Of a DNA stretch of 64,000 bases, positions 57,020-64,000 are shown piece by piece (the first letter of the stretch is position 1; every line of letters starts with the position of its first letter). The translations under genes and the position numbers were made by a program. Source of the DNA: Halorussus sp. MSC15.2 (GTDB lineage: Archaea > Halobacteriota > Halobacteria > Halobacteriales > Haladaptataceae); the NCBI RefSeq assembly GCF_010747475.1, contig NZ_VSLZ01000001.1, positions 682,001-746,000 on the forward strand, in the 5' to 3' direction. Below the pieces are notes generated by a model, which saw only the letters and a program-made list of their open reading frames with translations, was not told the origin of the DNA and did not search any database.

Positions 57020-57232
57020 ACCGTGACGCTTCGACGCCCCGTCACTAGACTGTAGCGAATCGTACCGGCTTGGTTCCTAAAAGGGTGCCGCTTCTGTTCC
57101 GGGGATGGGAGGCCGTCACAAAGCTCCTGCCGCCGGAAATCGGTGGTTGAAACGTGTCACCGTCTGCCGATTCGCCTCCGTTTCGGAAGCCTTATTTAGT
57201 GACCCGGCATTACATGGAAATGCACTCGCAGG

Positions 57233-57303
57233 GCGCTGGTAGTGTAGTGGTATCACGTGACCTTGCCATGGTCGCAACCGGGGTTCAAATCCCCGCCAGC
57301 GCA
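57233..57303 (+). tRNA. tRNA-Gly (anticodon GCC)
   Basis: Acceptor gcgctgg (57233-57239) pairs with ccagcgc (57296-57302), discriminator A at 57303. Anticodon loop ttgccat with GCC at 57265-57267. The T-arm reads ggggttcaaatcccc. A TATA-like ttattta lies about 35 bases upstream (57192-57198). Its last 21 bases plus five more are repeated perfectly at 57446. Confidence 0.96.
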
Positions 57304-57308
57304 CTTCT
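57283..57308 (+). repeat. 26-bp direct repeat, copy 1 (tRNA-Gly 3' end)
   Basis: The sequence starting gttcaaatcc and ending gcgcacttct covers the T-loop half, acceptor strand and five bases beyond the tRNA. An identical copy is at 57446-57471. This is the usual form of a tRNA-encoded att site. Confidence 0.75.
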
Positions 57309-57312
57309 CTCA

Positions 57313-57357
57313 GACGCCAACCGTCGAGCGATGCTTGTATCGCTCGACCGTGGCGTC
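57313..57357. repeat. Strong hairpin between the two att-like repeats
   Basis: gacgcca (57313-57319) pairs with tggcgtc (57351-57357) and gtcgagcgat (57323-57332) pairs with atcgctcgac (57339-57348): 17 base pairs around a six-base loop, with a small internal bulge. It could be a terminator of the tRNA transcript, a structured RNA, or a recombination-site arm. Confidence 0.6.
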
Positions 57358-57445
57358 GTGTGAATGCTTTTCGCGAGGATTTGAGTCTTGCCAGTCGCAC
57401 GCCCGGACGCGCAACGGAGTGAGCATCCCGGAACGTCTTGCTCCA

Positions 57446-57471
57446 GTTCAAATCCCCGCCAGCGCACTTCT
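57446..57471 (+). repeat. 26-bp direct repeat, copy 2 (tRNA-Gly fragment)
   Basis: Identical to 57283-57308 over 26 bases. Flanking bases differ on both sides, so only the tRNA 3' part was duplicated. The tRNA 5' part is missing here, so it is not a second tRNA gene. The intervening 137 bases hold no gene. Confidence 0.75.
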
Positions 57472-57620
57472 TCCGTTCACAACATTTCTACTGGAGTCTC
57501 CGTTTTCGAACTGCTCTGGGTCCCGAGGATATCGTTACACGACGTGTGAACGACTGGGTACGTCACATCGGATAGCATTCGGTGGGCCGGTTCGGAGCGT
57601 GCCAGATAGCGAACAGCGTT

Positions 57621-58241
57621 CTATCGGAGCGACGAGTCCGACCGCAGCCGTTCGATGGTGGCTGTGAGAACGGGCGACTGTCCCAGAAACGCACCGAGCG
57701 ACCCGAAGACGAGTGGCGTGAGGACGACGAAAAGGAGCCACCTGCCACCGGGGTAATTGCCGGGGAACAGCACTCTTGCAGATGCAGTCACGGGACCGAC
57801 TGTGCCTGCGAACACGACCGTGGAAAGCAGCATAGTGAACAGATACCCGGGGGCCATATAGGCTCCCACACCCATCGAGACGGGCGACGAGCGATTCGTT
57901 GCGGACACTGCCACCCCGACCAGTAGACACGCTACTATCGGGACGAGTCCGAGCCACCCGGGGAGTATGCCGAGCCACATCCCCCCGTCGGAGACGAAGT
58001 TTCCGGTGTCTCGCACGGCGGCGATGTCGATGGAAACGCCGTGGGCGTTCAGCGTGAACCAGCCGACGGCCTGCCACAGCGGACTCCCGGCCGAGTGGTA
58101 CACGTCGAGGACGGTGACGGCGTCGTCCGAGGCGCGGACCAGATACTGGCCGAGTCGGGGGACGGTCACCAGTCCTATCAGGACGTACGAGACGACGTAG
58201 GCGAGCGCACCCGACGCGATGCGATGGAGGGCAGTTCGCAT
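57621..58241 (-). CDS. Multi-pass membrane protein of unknown function
   Basis: A 206-residue protein with about five membrane helices (GALAYVVSYVLIGLVTV, LVPIVACLLVGVAVSA, GYLFTMLLSTVVFAGTVG, WLLFVVLTPLVFGSLGAFL) and polar loops. No transporter motif is recognised. ATG 58241 is chosen because MRTALHRIASGALAY begins the first hydrophobic domain; the longer frame to 58301 adds a polar peptide in the promoter region. Confidence 0.7.
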   Translation of the reverse strand: MRTALHRIASGALAYVVSYVLIGLVTVPRLGQYLVRASDDAVTVLDVYHSAGSPLWQAVGWFTLNAHGVSIDIAAVRDTGNFVSDGGMWLGILPGWLGLVPIVACLLVGVAVSATNRSSPVSMGVGAYMAPGYLFTMLLSTVVFAGTVGPVTASARVLFPGNYPGGRWLLFVVLTPLVFGSLGAFLGQSPVLTATIERLRSDSSLR

Positions 58242-58372
58242 AGTAAAACGGTCTCCCCGATATTCGTATATGTCTTTTGACGCTGGGAACGATGGTATCA
58301 CTCGAACACTCCCCAGTAACGACGTATTTCTGACACCAAAGCGCTTAGTGGCGGGTACTTGTTGTCGTCGCT

Positions 58373-58834
58373 ATGGAGAAGACGGTGTTCAGACGGGAGA
58401 ATCGCGGCGACGACGCGGTCGCCGCGACGGCGGTCAGAACGCGACACGCGGACCACGACCGGGTGCAGTTGGACGGCGTCGTCGGTCCTGGTGAGACTCC
58501 CAGAGAGCAGGCCGACAGCGTGCTCTCCTTCGCCGACAAGTTCCTCCGCGAGTACTGCGACGGGCGACTCGCCGACGTTACGATGATACGCCACTACGTC
58601 CGAGCGGACCTGCTTCCCGAGGCCGAGACGGAAATCGGAGAGGCCTGCCGGGACCACTTCGACCCGCCGGAACTACCGGGGACCGCGATGGTCGGCGTGA
58701 GCGACGTGGTCGGCGGTGACCGCGCCGTGAAGATAGAGATGGAGGCGACGATTCCCCACGACCGAACCGAGGTGGAAGTCGTGGAACTGCCGCCGCCACC
58801 GGGGTACGTCACCAGCGAGGACCGGACCGAGTGA
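58373..58834 (+). CDS. Rid (YjgF/L-PSP)-like protein
   Basis: A 153-residue protein with the Rid fold layout: SVLSFADKFLREYCDGRLAD, VTMIRHYVRADLLPEAETEI, DHFDPPELPGTAMVGVSDVV and the final strand VKIEMEATIPHD. The Arg that binds the substrate carboxylate in RidA (normally in a P-x-R-(S/T) context) is not apparent, being replaced by G-T-A-M. A function other than enamine deamination is likely. The stop overlaps a possible GTG start (58831) of the next gene. Confidence 0.65.
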   Translation: MEKTVFRRENRGDDAVAATAVRTRHADHDRVQLDGVVGPGETPREQADSVLSFADKFLREYCDGRLADVTMIRHYVRADLLPEAETEIGEACRDHFDPPELPGTAMVGVSDVVGGDRAVKIEMEATIPHDRTEVEVVELPPPPGYVTSEDRTE

Positions 58835-58917
58835 GAGAACCGACGAGTTCGTCGCCGAACCCCGTTCAGACGAAAGACCCAAGCACCACCGCCGAGACCA
58901 ACCGAAACGAACCGTCC

Positions 58918-59754
58918 ATGGACCGAGTTCCGTTCGGAGTCTCCCGACTCGACGACATCATCGGCGGCGGTGCCCCGCCCGGAAGCGTCGTGTTGCTCGC
59001 GGGCGAGGCCGGGGCCGGTGCCCGCGAGTTCTGCTACACCGCCGCGACCATCAACGGACTGGCCCACACCGACCCGGACCAGTTCGGACTCCACTACGGC
59101 GAGGTGTCCGACCGGGCCGCCGTGCCCGAGGGCATCCACTACGTCTCGTTCACCGCCAGCGGCGACGAACTCCGGCGGGAAATCGAGTTCACGATGAGCG
59201 AGCGACTGGTCCGCGCGGGCGTCGAAGCCGTGGAGTTCGCCGACTTCAGTCAGGAGTACTTCCAGCTCTCGGCGATTCCCCGGGAGTGGTACACCCGCAA
59301 GACGCAGACGATTACCGACCTCGGACAGGGGAGCGACCGCCGGGGCGTGCTGGAGGCGCTGGGCGAGTACCTCAACGAGAACGCCACGGGCAACCTCGTC
59401 GTGGTCGATTCGCTGACGGACCTCGCCCGCGCGCCGAACGAACACCTCGACTGGAGCGACATCACCTTGCTCGTCAAGGGACTCCAGAAGGCCTCCCGAG
59501 CGTGGGACGGCCTGATTCTCGTGCTGGTCAATCAGGACGCGCTGACCGACACCCAGATGGGGAGTCTCATGGGCGCGGCCGACGGCACCATCGCGTTCGA
59601 GTGGGAGACCGGCGGGAACGAGCGCGACCGGGTGATGTTCGTCCGGGAGTTCCGAGGCGTGTTGTCGCGGTTGGAGGCCGAGGACATCATCCGATTCGAG
59701 ACCGAGATTCACGACGGCGGGTTCGACGTGAGTAACGTCCGGAAGATTCGATAA
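58918..59754 (+). CDS. RAD55/KaiC-like P-loop protein with degenerate Walker A
   Basis: A 278-residue RecA/KaiC-superfamily protein as read from ATG 58918 (MDRVPFGVSRLDDIIGGG). The P-loop equivalent is LLAGEAGAGAREF (residues 26-38): the invariant Lys and Thr/Ser of G-x-x-x-x-G-K-(S/T) are replaced by Ala and Arg, so ATP hydrolysis should be lost. The Walker B strand NLVVVDSLTDLA is kept. A GTG at 58831 would add 29 polar residues and overlap the upstream gene by four bases, suggesting coupled translation. Role: probably a regulatory or scaffold RadA-like protein. Confidence 0.85.
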   Translation: MDRVPFGVSRLDDIIGGGAPPGSVVLLAGEAGAGAREFCYTAATINGLAHTDPDQFGLHYGEVSDRAAVPEGIHYVSFTASGDELRREIEFTMSERLVRAGVEAVEFADFSQEYFQLSAIPREWYTRKTQTITDLGQGSDRRGVLEALGEYLNENATGNLVVVDSLTDLARAPNEHLDWSDITLLVKGLQKASRAWDGLILVLVNQDALTDTQMGSLMGAADGTIAFEWETGGNERDRVMFVREFRGVLSRLEAEDIIRFETEIHDGGFDVSNVRKIR

Positions 59755-59856
59755 CCTGACTCGCGGGCGTCTGTTCCACTCTCTCGTAGTATTTTGTACG
59801 CCGTTCGAGACCGCACGGCGCGAAAAACGAAAAGGTACGCGGGCGAGGAGTTCGTG

Positions 59857-60582
59857 TTATGCCGTTTCGGTCGTGGTTTCGTTCGCAGCAGTCGTCGTTC
59901 CGACCGCGCCGCCGTCCTCGACCCGGACGAACGCCGTGCCCGCTATCGGTTCGTCACCGGGGTCCTGCGTGTACGCCGCGTCGACCTGCTCGGCGGCCGG
60001 AGTCGTCGTCGCGTCGGCGGTCTGCGCGGGCGTCGTCTCCACAGTCTCGGTTCGCTCCAGCGCCGGGTCGAACTGCTGGTTACCGTTCGTGTCCCGGTGG
60101 AGGACCGCGATTAACGTCTGACTCTCCGTGACTGGCCGGTCGAGTCGAATCGTCACGTTCTCGTTGAGACCGGGTTCGAGGTACGTGGAGTTGCCGACGC
60201 GTTGGCCGATTTTCTCTGAATCGACAATCGTCGTGAAGTTGCCCGTCACGTTCTGAGCGAGGTGAACCGTGACGAACCCTCCCTCGGGAAGCACCGCCTG
60301 CGTGACGTTGACCACCGTCCCGTTCGACGTCTGGTTGTCGAAGGTGATGTCCGCATCGTCGAGGTTCACGAAGTCCGTCGTGGTCTCCCCACCGGCCGCG
60401 GTCGTTTCGGTCGCCGTCGTGGTTTCGTTCTCCTCCTGTACGGCGACTGCGTCCCCCTCGGTCGCGCTCCCGACGGTGTCGGCACCTGTCGCGCTGGTTG
60501 CGGCTAGGACGACCGACCCGCAACTACCGACGACGAACAACGCAACCACTACCGTCACCGCGTTCGCCCGTTTCGATGTCAT
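59857..60582 (-). CDS. Secreted DUF7282-like protein
   Basis: A 241-residue exported protein: a hydrophobic signal at 8-31 (AVTVVVALFVVGSCGSVVLA), a Thr/Glu-rich linker, then a beta-rich domain (ITFDNQTSNGTVVNVTQAVL, GGFVTVHLAQNVTGNFTTIV, LIAVLHRDTNGNQQFD), matching from memory the DUF7282 domain of haloarchaeal surface proteins. The tail is Thr/Ala-rich with no PGF-CTERM or membrane segment visible. Several N-x-(S/T) glycosylation sites occur. Convergent with the RAD55-like gene. Confidence 0.75.
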   Translation of the reverse strand: MTSKRANAVTVVVALFVVGSCGSVVLAATSATGADTVGSATEGDAVAVQEENETTTATETTAAGGETTTDFVNLDDADITFDNQTSNGTVVNVTQAVLPEGGFVTVHLAQNVTGNFTTIVDSEKIGQRVGNSTYLEPGLNENVTIRLDRPVTESQTLIAVLHRDTNGNQQFDPALERTETVETTPAQTADATTTPAAEQVDAAYTQDPGDEPIAGTAFVRVEDGGAVGTTTAANETTTETA

Positions 60583-60877
60583 TCGTAATCCCCCGTCCGA
60601 GTAGCCGACGAGAGTCAATAAACGCCGACGTCCGTTCGCCCGAGTTCTGGAACTGTCACGTCGGTAATATCGCATACGCTCCTTCCGTCGGGAGTAAACG
60701 CTCGCTGTCGGTAAAGGGGCCGACGGGAATCACGAAAGTGGCCTTTTCAACTCGAGATGGAAGTCGTAACACGTCCGGCAGTGTCGGTCCAGAGACGAGG
60801 GTCGGACCGACAACGGCAACCGTCGATACGTATCGAGGGCGTTGCCGACGCCGAGTCGCCAGAGCAGTGTAGTCGGG
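60583..60877. other. Intergenic region, no gene seen
   Basis: About 295 bases between two minus-strand genes. No acidic ORF is present. It has an A/T-richer stretch near 60605-60625 (gagagtcaataaacgccg) upstream of the DUF7282-like gene, the probable promoter. Confidence 0.4.
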
Positions 60878-61366
60878 TTACTCGACCGCGTACGCTCCGT
60901 CCACTTCCGCTACCAGTTCCAACAGCACGCACCAGTCCAGTAGATACGCCACGCGTTCGCTCCAGATTTCCTCCCACGAGTTCGGATTCTTGTGGTGCTC
61001 CCACGTCGGTACCTCGTCGCGGAACTGCTCGAACACCTCGTCGGCCGAGAGCGGTTCCGCCGCGTCGGCCAGAATCGCCAGCACCGCCGGGACGCCGAAG
61101 ACGTTCTCGCGGAACTGCTCGCGAAGGAACTCGGCGTCCGGGTCCTGTCGCGTCCGCGTGAATCCCGACGATTGCTCCTCGGCGAGACCGAGCGCGCGGA
61201 GGAAGGTCAGCCACGTCCGGGCCGCGTCGCGACTCGTCAGGTCGGTCCGGTCGAGCATCCGGGCGCAGCAGTCGTCCTCGCTACCGGGAACCAGCGGGAC
61301 CGCTCGCTGGGCGTCGGCCACGAAGTCGAGGTCGGCGGGCGGTTCGGGAACCAGTTTGAATTGCAT
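60878..61366 (-). CDS. Conserved haloarchaeal protein, function unknown
   Basis: A 162-residue acidic, mainly helical protein (MQFKLVPEPPADLDFVADAQ, MLDRTDLTSRDAARTWLTFL, DEVFEQFRDEVPTWEHHKNP, WSERVAYLLDWCVLLELVAE). A winged-helix-like C-terminus is possible. It follows mch by 34 bases on the same strand, so the two may be co-transcribed. Confidence 0.7.
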   Translation of the reverse strand: MQFKLVPEPPADLDFVADAQRAVPLVPGSEDDCCARMLDRTDLTSRDAARTWLTFLRALGLAEEQSSGFTRTRQDPDAEFLREQFRENVFGVPAVLAILADAAEPLSADEVFEQFRDEVPTWEHHKNPNSWEEIWSERVAYLLDWCVLLELVAEVDGAYAVE

Positions 61367-61400
61367 CGATTGTCACCTCCGGTCTCGTTCTCGCGCGGTC

Positions 61401-62333
61401 TCAGATGTCGAAGCTCTCGGCCAGCAGGTCCTCGTCGCGTTCGCCGACGACGTAGGTGTCGCCCCCGACGACGTTGATGGTCGCCTGCGCGGGCGCGAAG
61501 ACGCTCTCTTCGACCTCGTAGAAGTCCCAGTCGACCGACTCGAAGATGTCGGCGAAGTGGGTGCCGTACTCGTCGTTCGCTGTCGAGACGATTTCGTCGA
61601 AGCGGTCGAACTCCTCGCGGACGGTCAGGTGGACCTGTCCGCCGTAGGCCAGCGCGTCGTTGGTCCGGGCGATGGCGGTCTCCTCGTCTCCGGCCACGGG
61701 CGCGACGGGCGCGGACCCCGTGGCGGTCACCACGTCGAGGGGGTCGTAGCCGAGTTCCGAGAGTCGGAAGACCGCCATCTCGGCGGCGCGGGAGGCCACG
61801 CTGACGCTCCCGGCCACGCTCGCGGTGGGGACCGAGGGGAGGAAGACGCTGCTCGGTTCGACGCCGGTGAGGTCCGCGACGTGTTCGGCGACCGACTCGG
61901 TGGGATAGTCGTCGCTCTCGACGGCCAGCACCGCGAACTCCGACACGTCCTCGTACCCGACGCGGGCGAACTCCTCTTCTTCGGCGACGAGCGCGCGGGC
62001 CGGGCCGCTGCCCAGACCCTCGAAGTCGTCGGTCGTGACCTCCCACCCGGCCTTCTGCGAGCAGAGCAGGGCCAGCGCTGGGTGGTCGCTCGTCAGTTCC
62101 ACGTACTGGAAGGGCGCACCGGCCACCTCGTCCATCCGGGTCTGGACGGTGGCGAGTCCGGCGGTTTGCATCTCGGCGAGCAGGAGTCCGGCCTCGACGC
62201 CGCCGTCGAACTCGTGACCGAAGTCGATGACGGTCGCGCCGTTGTCGAGTTCTCGCGCTCCGATGTCCAACTCCTCGGCGAAGTCGAGGGCCTCGTCGGC
62301 CAACTCCAAGGCGTTCCGATTGAGACTGTCCAT
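61401..62333 (-). CDS. mch: Methenyltetrahydromethanopterin cyclohydrolase
   Basis: Hydrolyses methenyl-H4MPT (or the methenyl-H4-folate-type carrier of haloarchaea) to the formyl form, linking C1 units to biosynthesis. The 310-residue protein matches the family throughout: LNRNALELADEALDFAEELD, VIDFGHEFDGGVEAGLLLAE, QYVELTSDHPALALLCSQKA, GSGPARALVAEEEEFARVGY, SSVFLPSVPTASVAGSVSVA. Its presence in a non-methanogen is normal for haloarchaea. The RFAP-synthase-like gene at 3857 would belong to the same cofactor pathway. Confidence 0.95.
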   Translation of the reverse strand: MDSLNRNALELADEALDFAEELDIGARELDNGATVIDFGHEFDGGVEAGLLLAEMQTAGLATVQTRMDEVAGAPFQYVELTSDHPALALLCSQKAGWEVTTDDFEGLGSGPARALVAEEEEFARVGYEDVSEFAVLAVESDDYPTESVAEHVADLTGVEPSSVFLPSVPTASVAGSVSVASRAAEMAVFRLSELGYDPLDVVTATGSAPVAPVAGDEETAIARTNDALAYGGQVHLTVREEFDRFDEIVSTANDEYGTHFADIFESVDWDFYEVEESVFAPAQATINVVGGDTYVVGERDEDLLAESFDI

Positions 62334-62422
62334 GCGCGTCGATTGGGCGTCCCCTCGTAAACCCTTTATCAGTTTCCACAGCTTCTCCGATACTCCACCT
62401 ATATAAAATATAGGTAGAAAAT

Positions 62423-62430
62423 TATTTATA
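62423..62430 (+). promoter_or_regulatory. TATA box of the AT-rich PQQ-propeller gene
   Basis: tatttata lies 26-33 bases before the GTG at 62456, the normal archaeal spacing for a leaderless transcript. It supports the non-ATG start of this gene. Confidence 0.6.
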
Positions 62431-62455
62431 CATTCGATTAATTAAGACATTTGAA

Positions 62456-63787
62456 GTGAGGAAATTGAATAACAGAAGGAATGTATTAAAGTCAGTGGCA
62501 GCTGCTGGAGCGGCGTTCAGTATACCGAAATTCGGATCTATTCCAGTCGAAGCGACGAGGGAGACGATGGTAACCAACGCGTTGTCAACAAACGCTTCGC
62601 GTACCGCCAACTGTACTCCCCGCCTCGAGTCGAAAAACTCCGAGGCGACGGTATCGAACGGTCGATTTGGCCCTTCTCAATCTGGATACGCTCCAAGTAT
62701 TGAGGGGCCGTCCGGAGAGAACGTTGGTCGAAAGTGGACGTTAGACGCCAATTCGAGCAAGCTCTCATCACCGGTCGTCGGTAACGGCGTCGCGTTCTCG
62801 GTAGCGTACCACCCGCAAGCTGAACTCGTTGCCGTGAACCTTCAAACCGGTAACGAACTCTGGACTACTAAGCCCAAAAGCAACGGCCAGTCGGTCGTGG
62901 CGAATGCACCACCTACAGTTAGAGGTGCGAACGTCATCGCCGGATTCTCGAACGGAAGCTTACATGCGAACGAGACTCAAACCCAATCTAACGGTCAGAC
63001 GGTGACGGAGTTATCCGGGCGTGTTACTGCGCTTCGGACCGCGGGTGAGGCAACCATCGCCGGTACGAGTGGGAAGACGACGTCCATCGTCGTCATGAAC
63101 CGGGCTGGAACAGTCTGTCAGGAGTATCGGCTGAAAAATCCAATAACGAAAGTGACTGGTCTCGCGGTCGCGGACGGTAAGGTGTTCTACTCTGCAGCCG
63201 GACAGACCGAAGGCCACCCGACGTTCGGCTCCGTTGGCGCTATTGACGTTGAAACAGGTGATGTTTTGTGGGACGTAATGACGAAGGGACAGGCACGAGG
63301 CGTCTCAGTTGCGGGCAAGTCGGCGTTTGTTCGAACTACCGACTACACGCTCACTCTAAATGCGCAAACCGGTGAGCACCGCTGGCACGTCGATACCCAC
63401 GGTGGAAGTTGGGTTCCTCCGACCGTGGCCGACGGGACTGTCTACTTCGGCGGACACTACGAAGTAGCCGCTATCGACGCGGCGACGGGGAGTGTTGAAT
63501 GGCGTCACGAGATGCAGGCCATAAACCCTCGCCCAATCGTCGCAGGAGATGCGGTCTTTGTGGCAGCGGACGCTATCGCAGGTCGTCCCGGTATCGTTAC
63601 CTCGTTGTCCCCTTCGACCGGGGAGACCAAATGGACGGAAGAGATTCCGAAGCGGAACTTGAGCACGCCGATGGTGACCGACGGTACGCTTCTCGTCTCG
63701 GCGTATCGGGCAGCGCAGGGTGCACCGGGAACCGAGCAGTATCAACCAAGTACTGGCGAACTTATCGCACTGGAGGGACGGAAATGA
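62456..63787 (+). CDS. Tat-exported PQQ-like beta-propeller protein, AT-richer
   Basis: A 443-residue exported propeller protein. N-terminus: RKLNNRRNVLKSVAAAGAAF, a Tat-like RR signal. Blades repeat motifs such as LVAVNLQTGNELWTTKPK, GAIDVETGDVLWDVMT, TLNAQTGEHRWHVDT, AIDAATGSVEWRHEM. The GTG start is used because the TATA spacing fits. Codons (tta, gta, aag, agt, ata) and flanks are visibly AT-richer than the rest of the window, suggesting acquisition by transfer. Differs in length and sequence from the related gene at 22019. Confidence 0.82.
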   Translation: MRKLNNRRNVLKSVAAAGAAFSIPKFGSIPVEATRETMVTNALSTNASRTANCTPRLESKNSEATVSNGRFGPSQSGYAPSIEGPSGENVGRKWTLDANSSKLSSPVVGNGVAFSVAYHPQAELVAVNLQTGNELWTTKPKSNGQSVVANAPPTVRGANVIAGFSNGSLHANETQTQSNGQTVTELSGRVTALRTAGEATIAGTSGKTTSIVVMNRAGTVCQEYRLKNPITKVTGLAVADGKVFYSAAGQTEGHPTFGSVGAIDVETGDVLWDVMTKGQARGVSVAGKSAFVRTTDYTLTLNAQTGEHRWHVDTHGGSWVPPTVADGTVYFGGHYEVAAIDAATGSVEWRHEMQAINPRPIVAGDAVFVAADAIAGRPGIVTSLSPSTGETKWTEEIPKRNLSTPMVTDGTLLVSAYRAAQGAPGTEQYQPSTGELIALEGRK

Positions 63788-64000
63788 GCTACACGTACAT
63801 GGGTACTACAAGTTCCGGAGCGACGGATAAGAACTGTACACTCGTAGTGTATCTCCTTCAGGCAAGTAGTGGTTACAGCTCAGACATGACGACTGCGCGA
63901 GACGCGCTGAGCGAAAGTCTGGCCGACGCGTACAGTTCCGGGTTCATTAGTGGATATCAGATTCACGAGTACGACACGGACGGGACGCTCACGATAGACC
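63784..64000 (+). CDS. Unidentified protein, 3' end beyond window
   Basis: Starts at ATG 63784, overlapping the propeller gene stop by four bases, and stays open to the window end (72 codons). The start reads MSYTYMGTTSSGATDKNCTL, then VVYLLQASSGYSSDMTTARD and ALSESLADAYSSGFISGYQI. It has no signal peptide and no recognised domain; it may be a secreted-protein partner encoded in the same transcript. AT-richer like its neighbour. Confidence 0.6.
   Translation, partial: MSYTYMGTTSSGATDKNCTLVVYLLQASSGYSSDMTTARDALSESLADAYSSGFISGYQIHEYDTDGTLTID

Noticed and set aside
57446-57471. Second tRNA-Gly gene
   Set aside because: Only the 3' 21 bases of the tRNA plus five more are present; no acceptor 5' strand, D-arm or anticodon arm.

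Overview
The window is chromosomal DNA of a haloarchaeon (class Halobacteria). The evidence is uniformly high GC, very acidic proteins, Tat-type RR signal sequences, HTH-10/bacterio-opsin-activator regulators, a HalOD1 protein, PQQ-propeller secreted proteins, and the archaeal ribosomal protein set (L19e, L32e, S4e, RNase P component 1 inside the operon). A Halorussus/Haladaptatus-like organism is only a guess. 

Layout. 0-5 kb: ilvD, with three plus-strand genes (GNAT acetyltransferase, MurG-like glycosyltransferase, beta-RFAP-synthase-like GHMP enzyme), each broken by single-base indels. 5-9.5 kb: tRNA-Leu(UAA), a DUF5813-like protein, a TrkA-type K+ regulator flanked by two stand-alone Lrp/AsnC ligand-binding (RAM) domains, a 2-oxoacid dehydrogenase E1-alpha, an HTH-10 regulator and a HalOD1 protein. 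9.5-18 kb: an amidohydrolase, the nadA-nadB-nadC de novo NAD operon, gpmI and a flavin oxidoreductase. 18-29 kb: a PAC2 protein, small haloarchaeal hypotheticals, a NAD(P)/FAD oxidoreductase and two Tat-exported beta-propeller-like proteins. 29-39.5 kb: a divergent lrp/carA pair around a perfect palindrome, an LLM-class oxidoreductase, metallophosphoesterase, Vms1/VLRF1-type protein, lipid-linked-sugar flippase, a dihydrolipoamide-dehydrogenase-family disulfide reductase, and an HpcH/HpaI aldolase between two small paralogues. 39.5-57 kb (minus strand): secY, a four-gene interruption, then the ribosomal super-operon L15-L30-S5-L18-L19e-L32e-L6-S8-S14-L5-S4e-L24-L14-S17-Rnp1-L29-S3-L22-S19-L2-L23-L4-L3, headed by a SPOUT-type RNA methyltransferase. 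57-64 kb: tRNA-Gly(GCC) with a 26-bp perfect repeat of its 3' end 163 bp downstream, a membrane protein, a Rid-like protein, a RAD55/KaiC-like protein lacking the Walker A lysine, a secreted DUF7282-like protein, methenyl-pterin cyclohydrolase (mch), and at the right edge a more AT-rich gene pair (Tat-exported PQQ propeller plus an overlapping partial ORF).

The strongest structural observations are as follows. (1) At least six genes carry indels at or beside G/C runs, including the indispensable ribosomal proteins L3 and L14, so sequence error is likelier than gene decay. (2) The tRNA-Gly 3'-end duplication looks like an attachment-site scar. (3) A perfect inverted repeat lies between lrp and carA. 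(4) A TrkA regulator sits between two paralogous RAM-domain proteins. (5) A KaiC-like protein has a dead P-loop. (6) A low-GC secreted cluster begins at the right edge. No CRISPR array, rRNA gene or recognisable IS transposase was seen.
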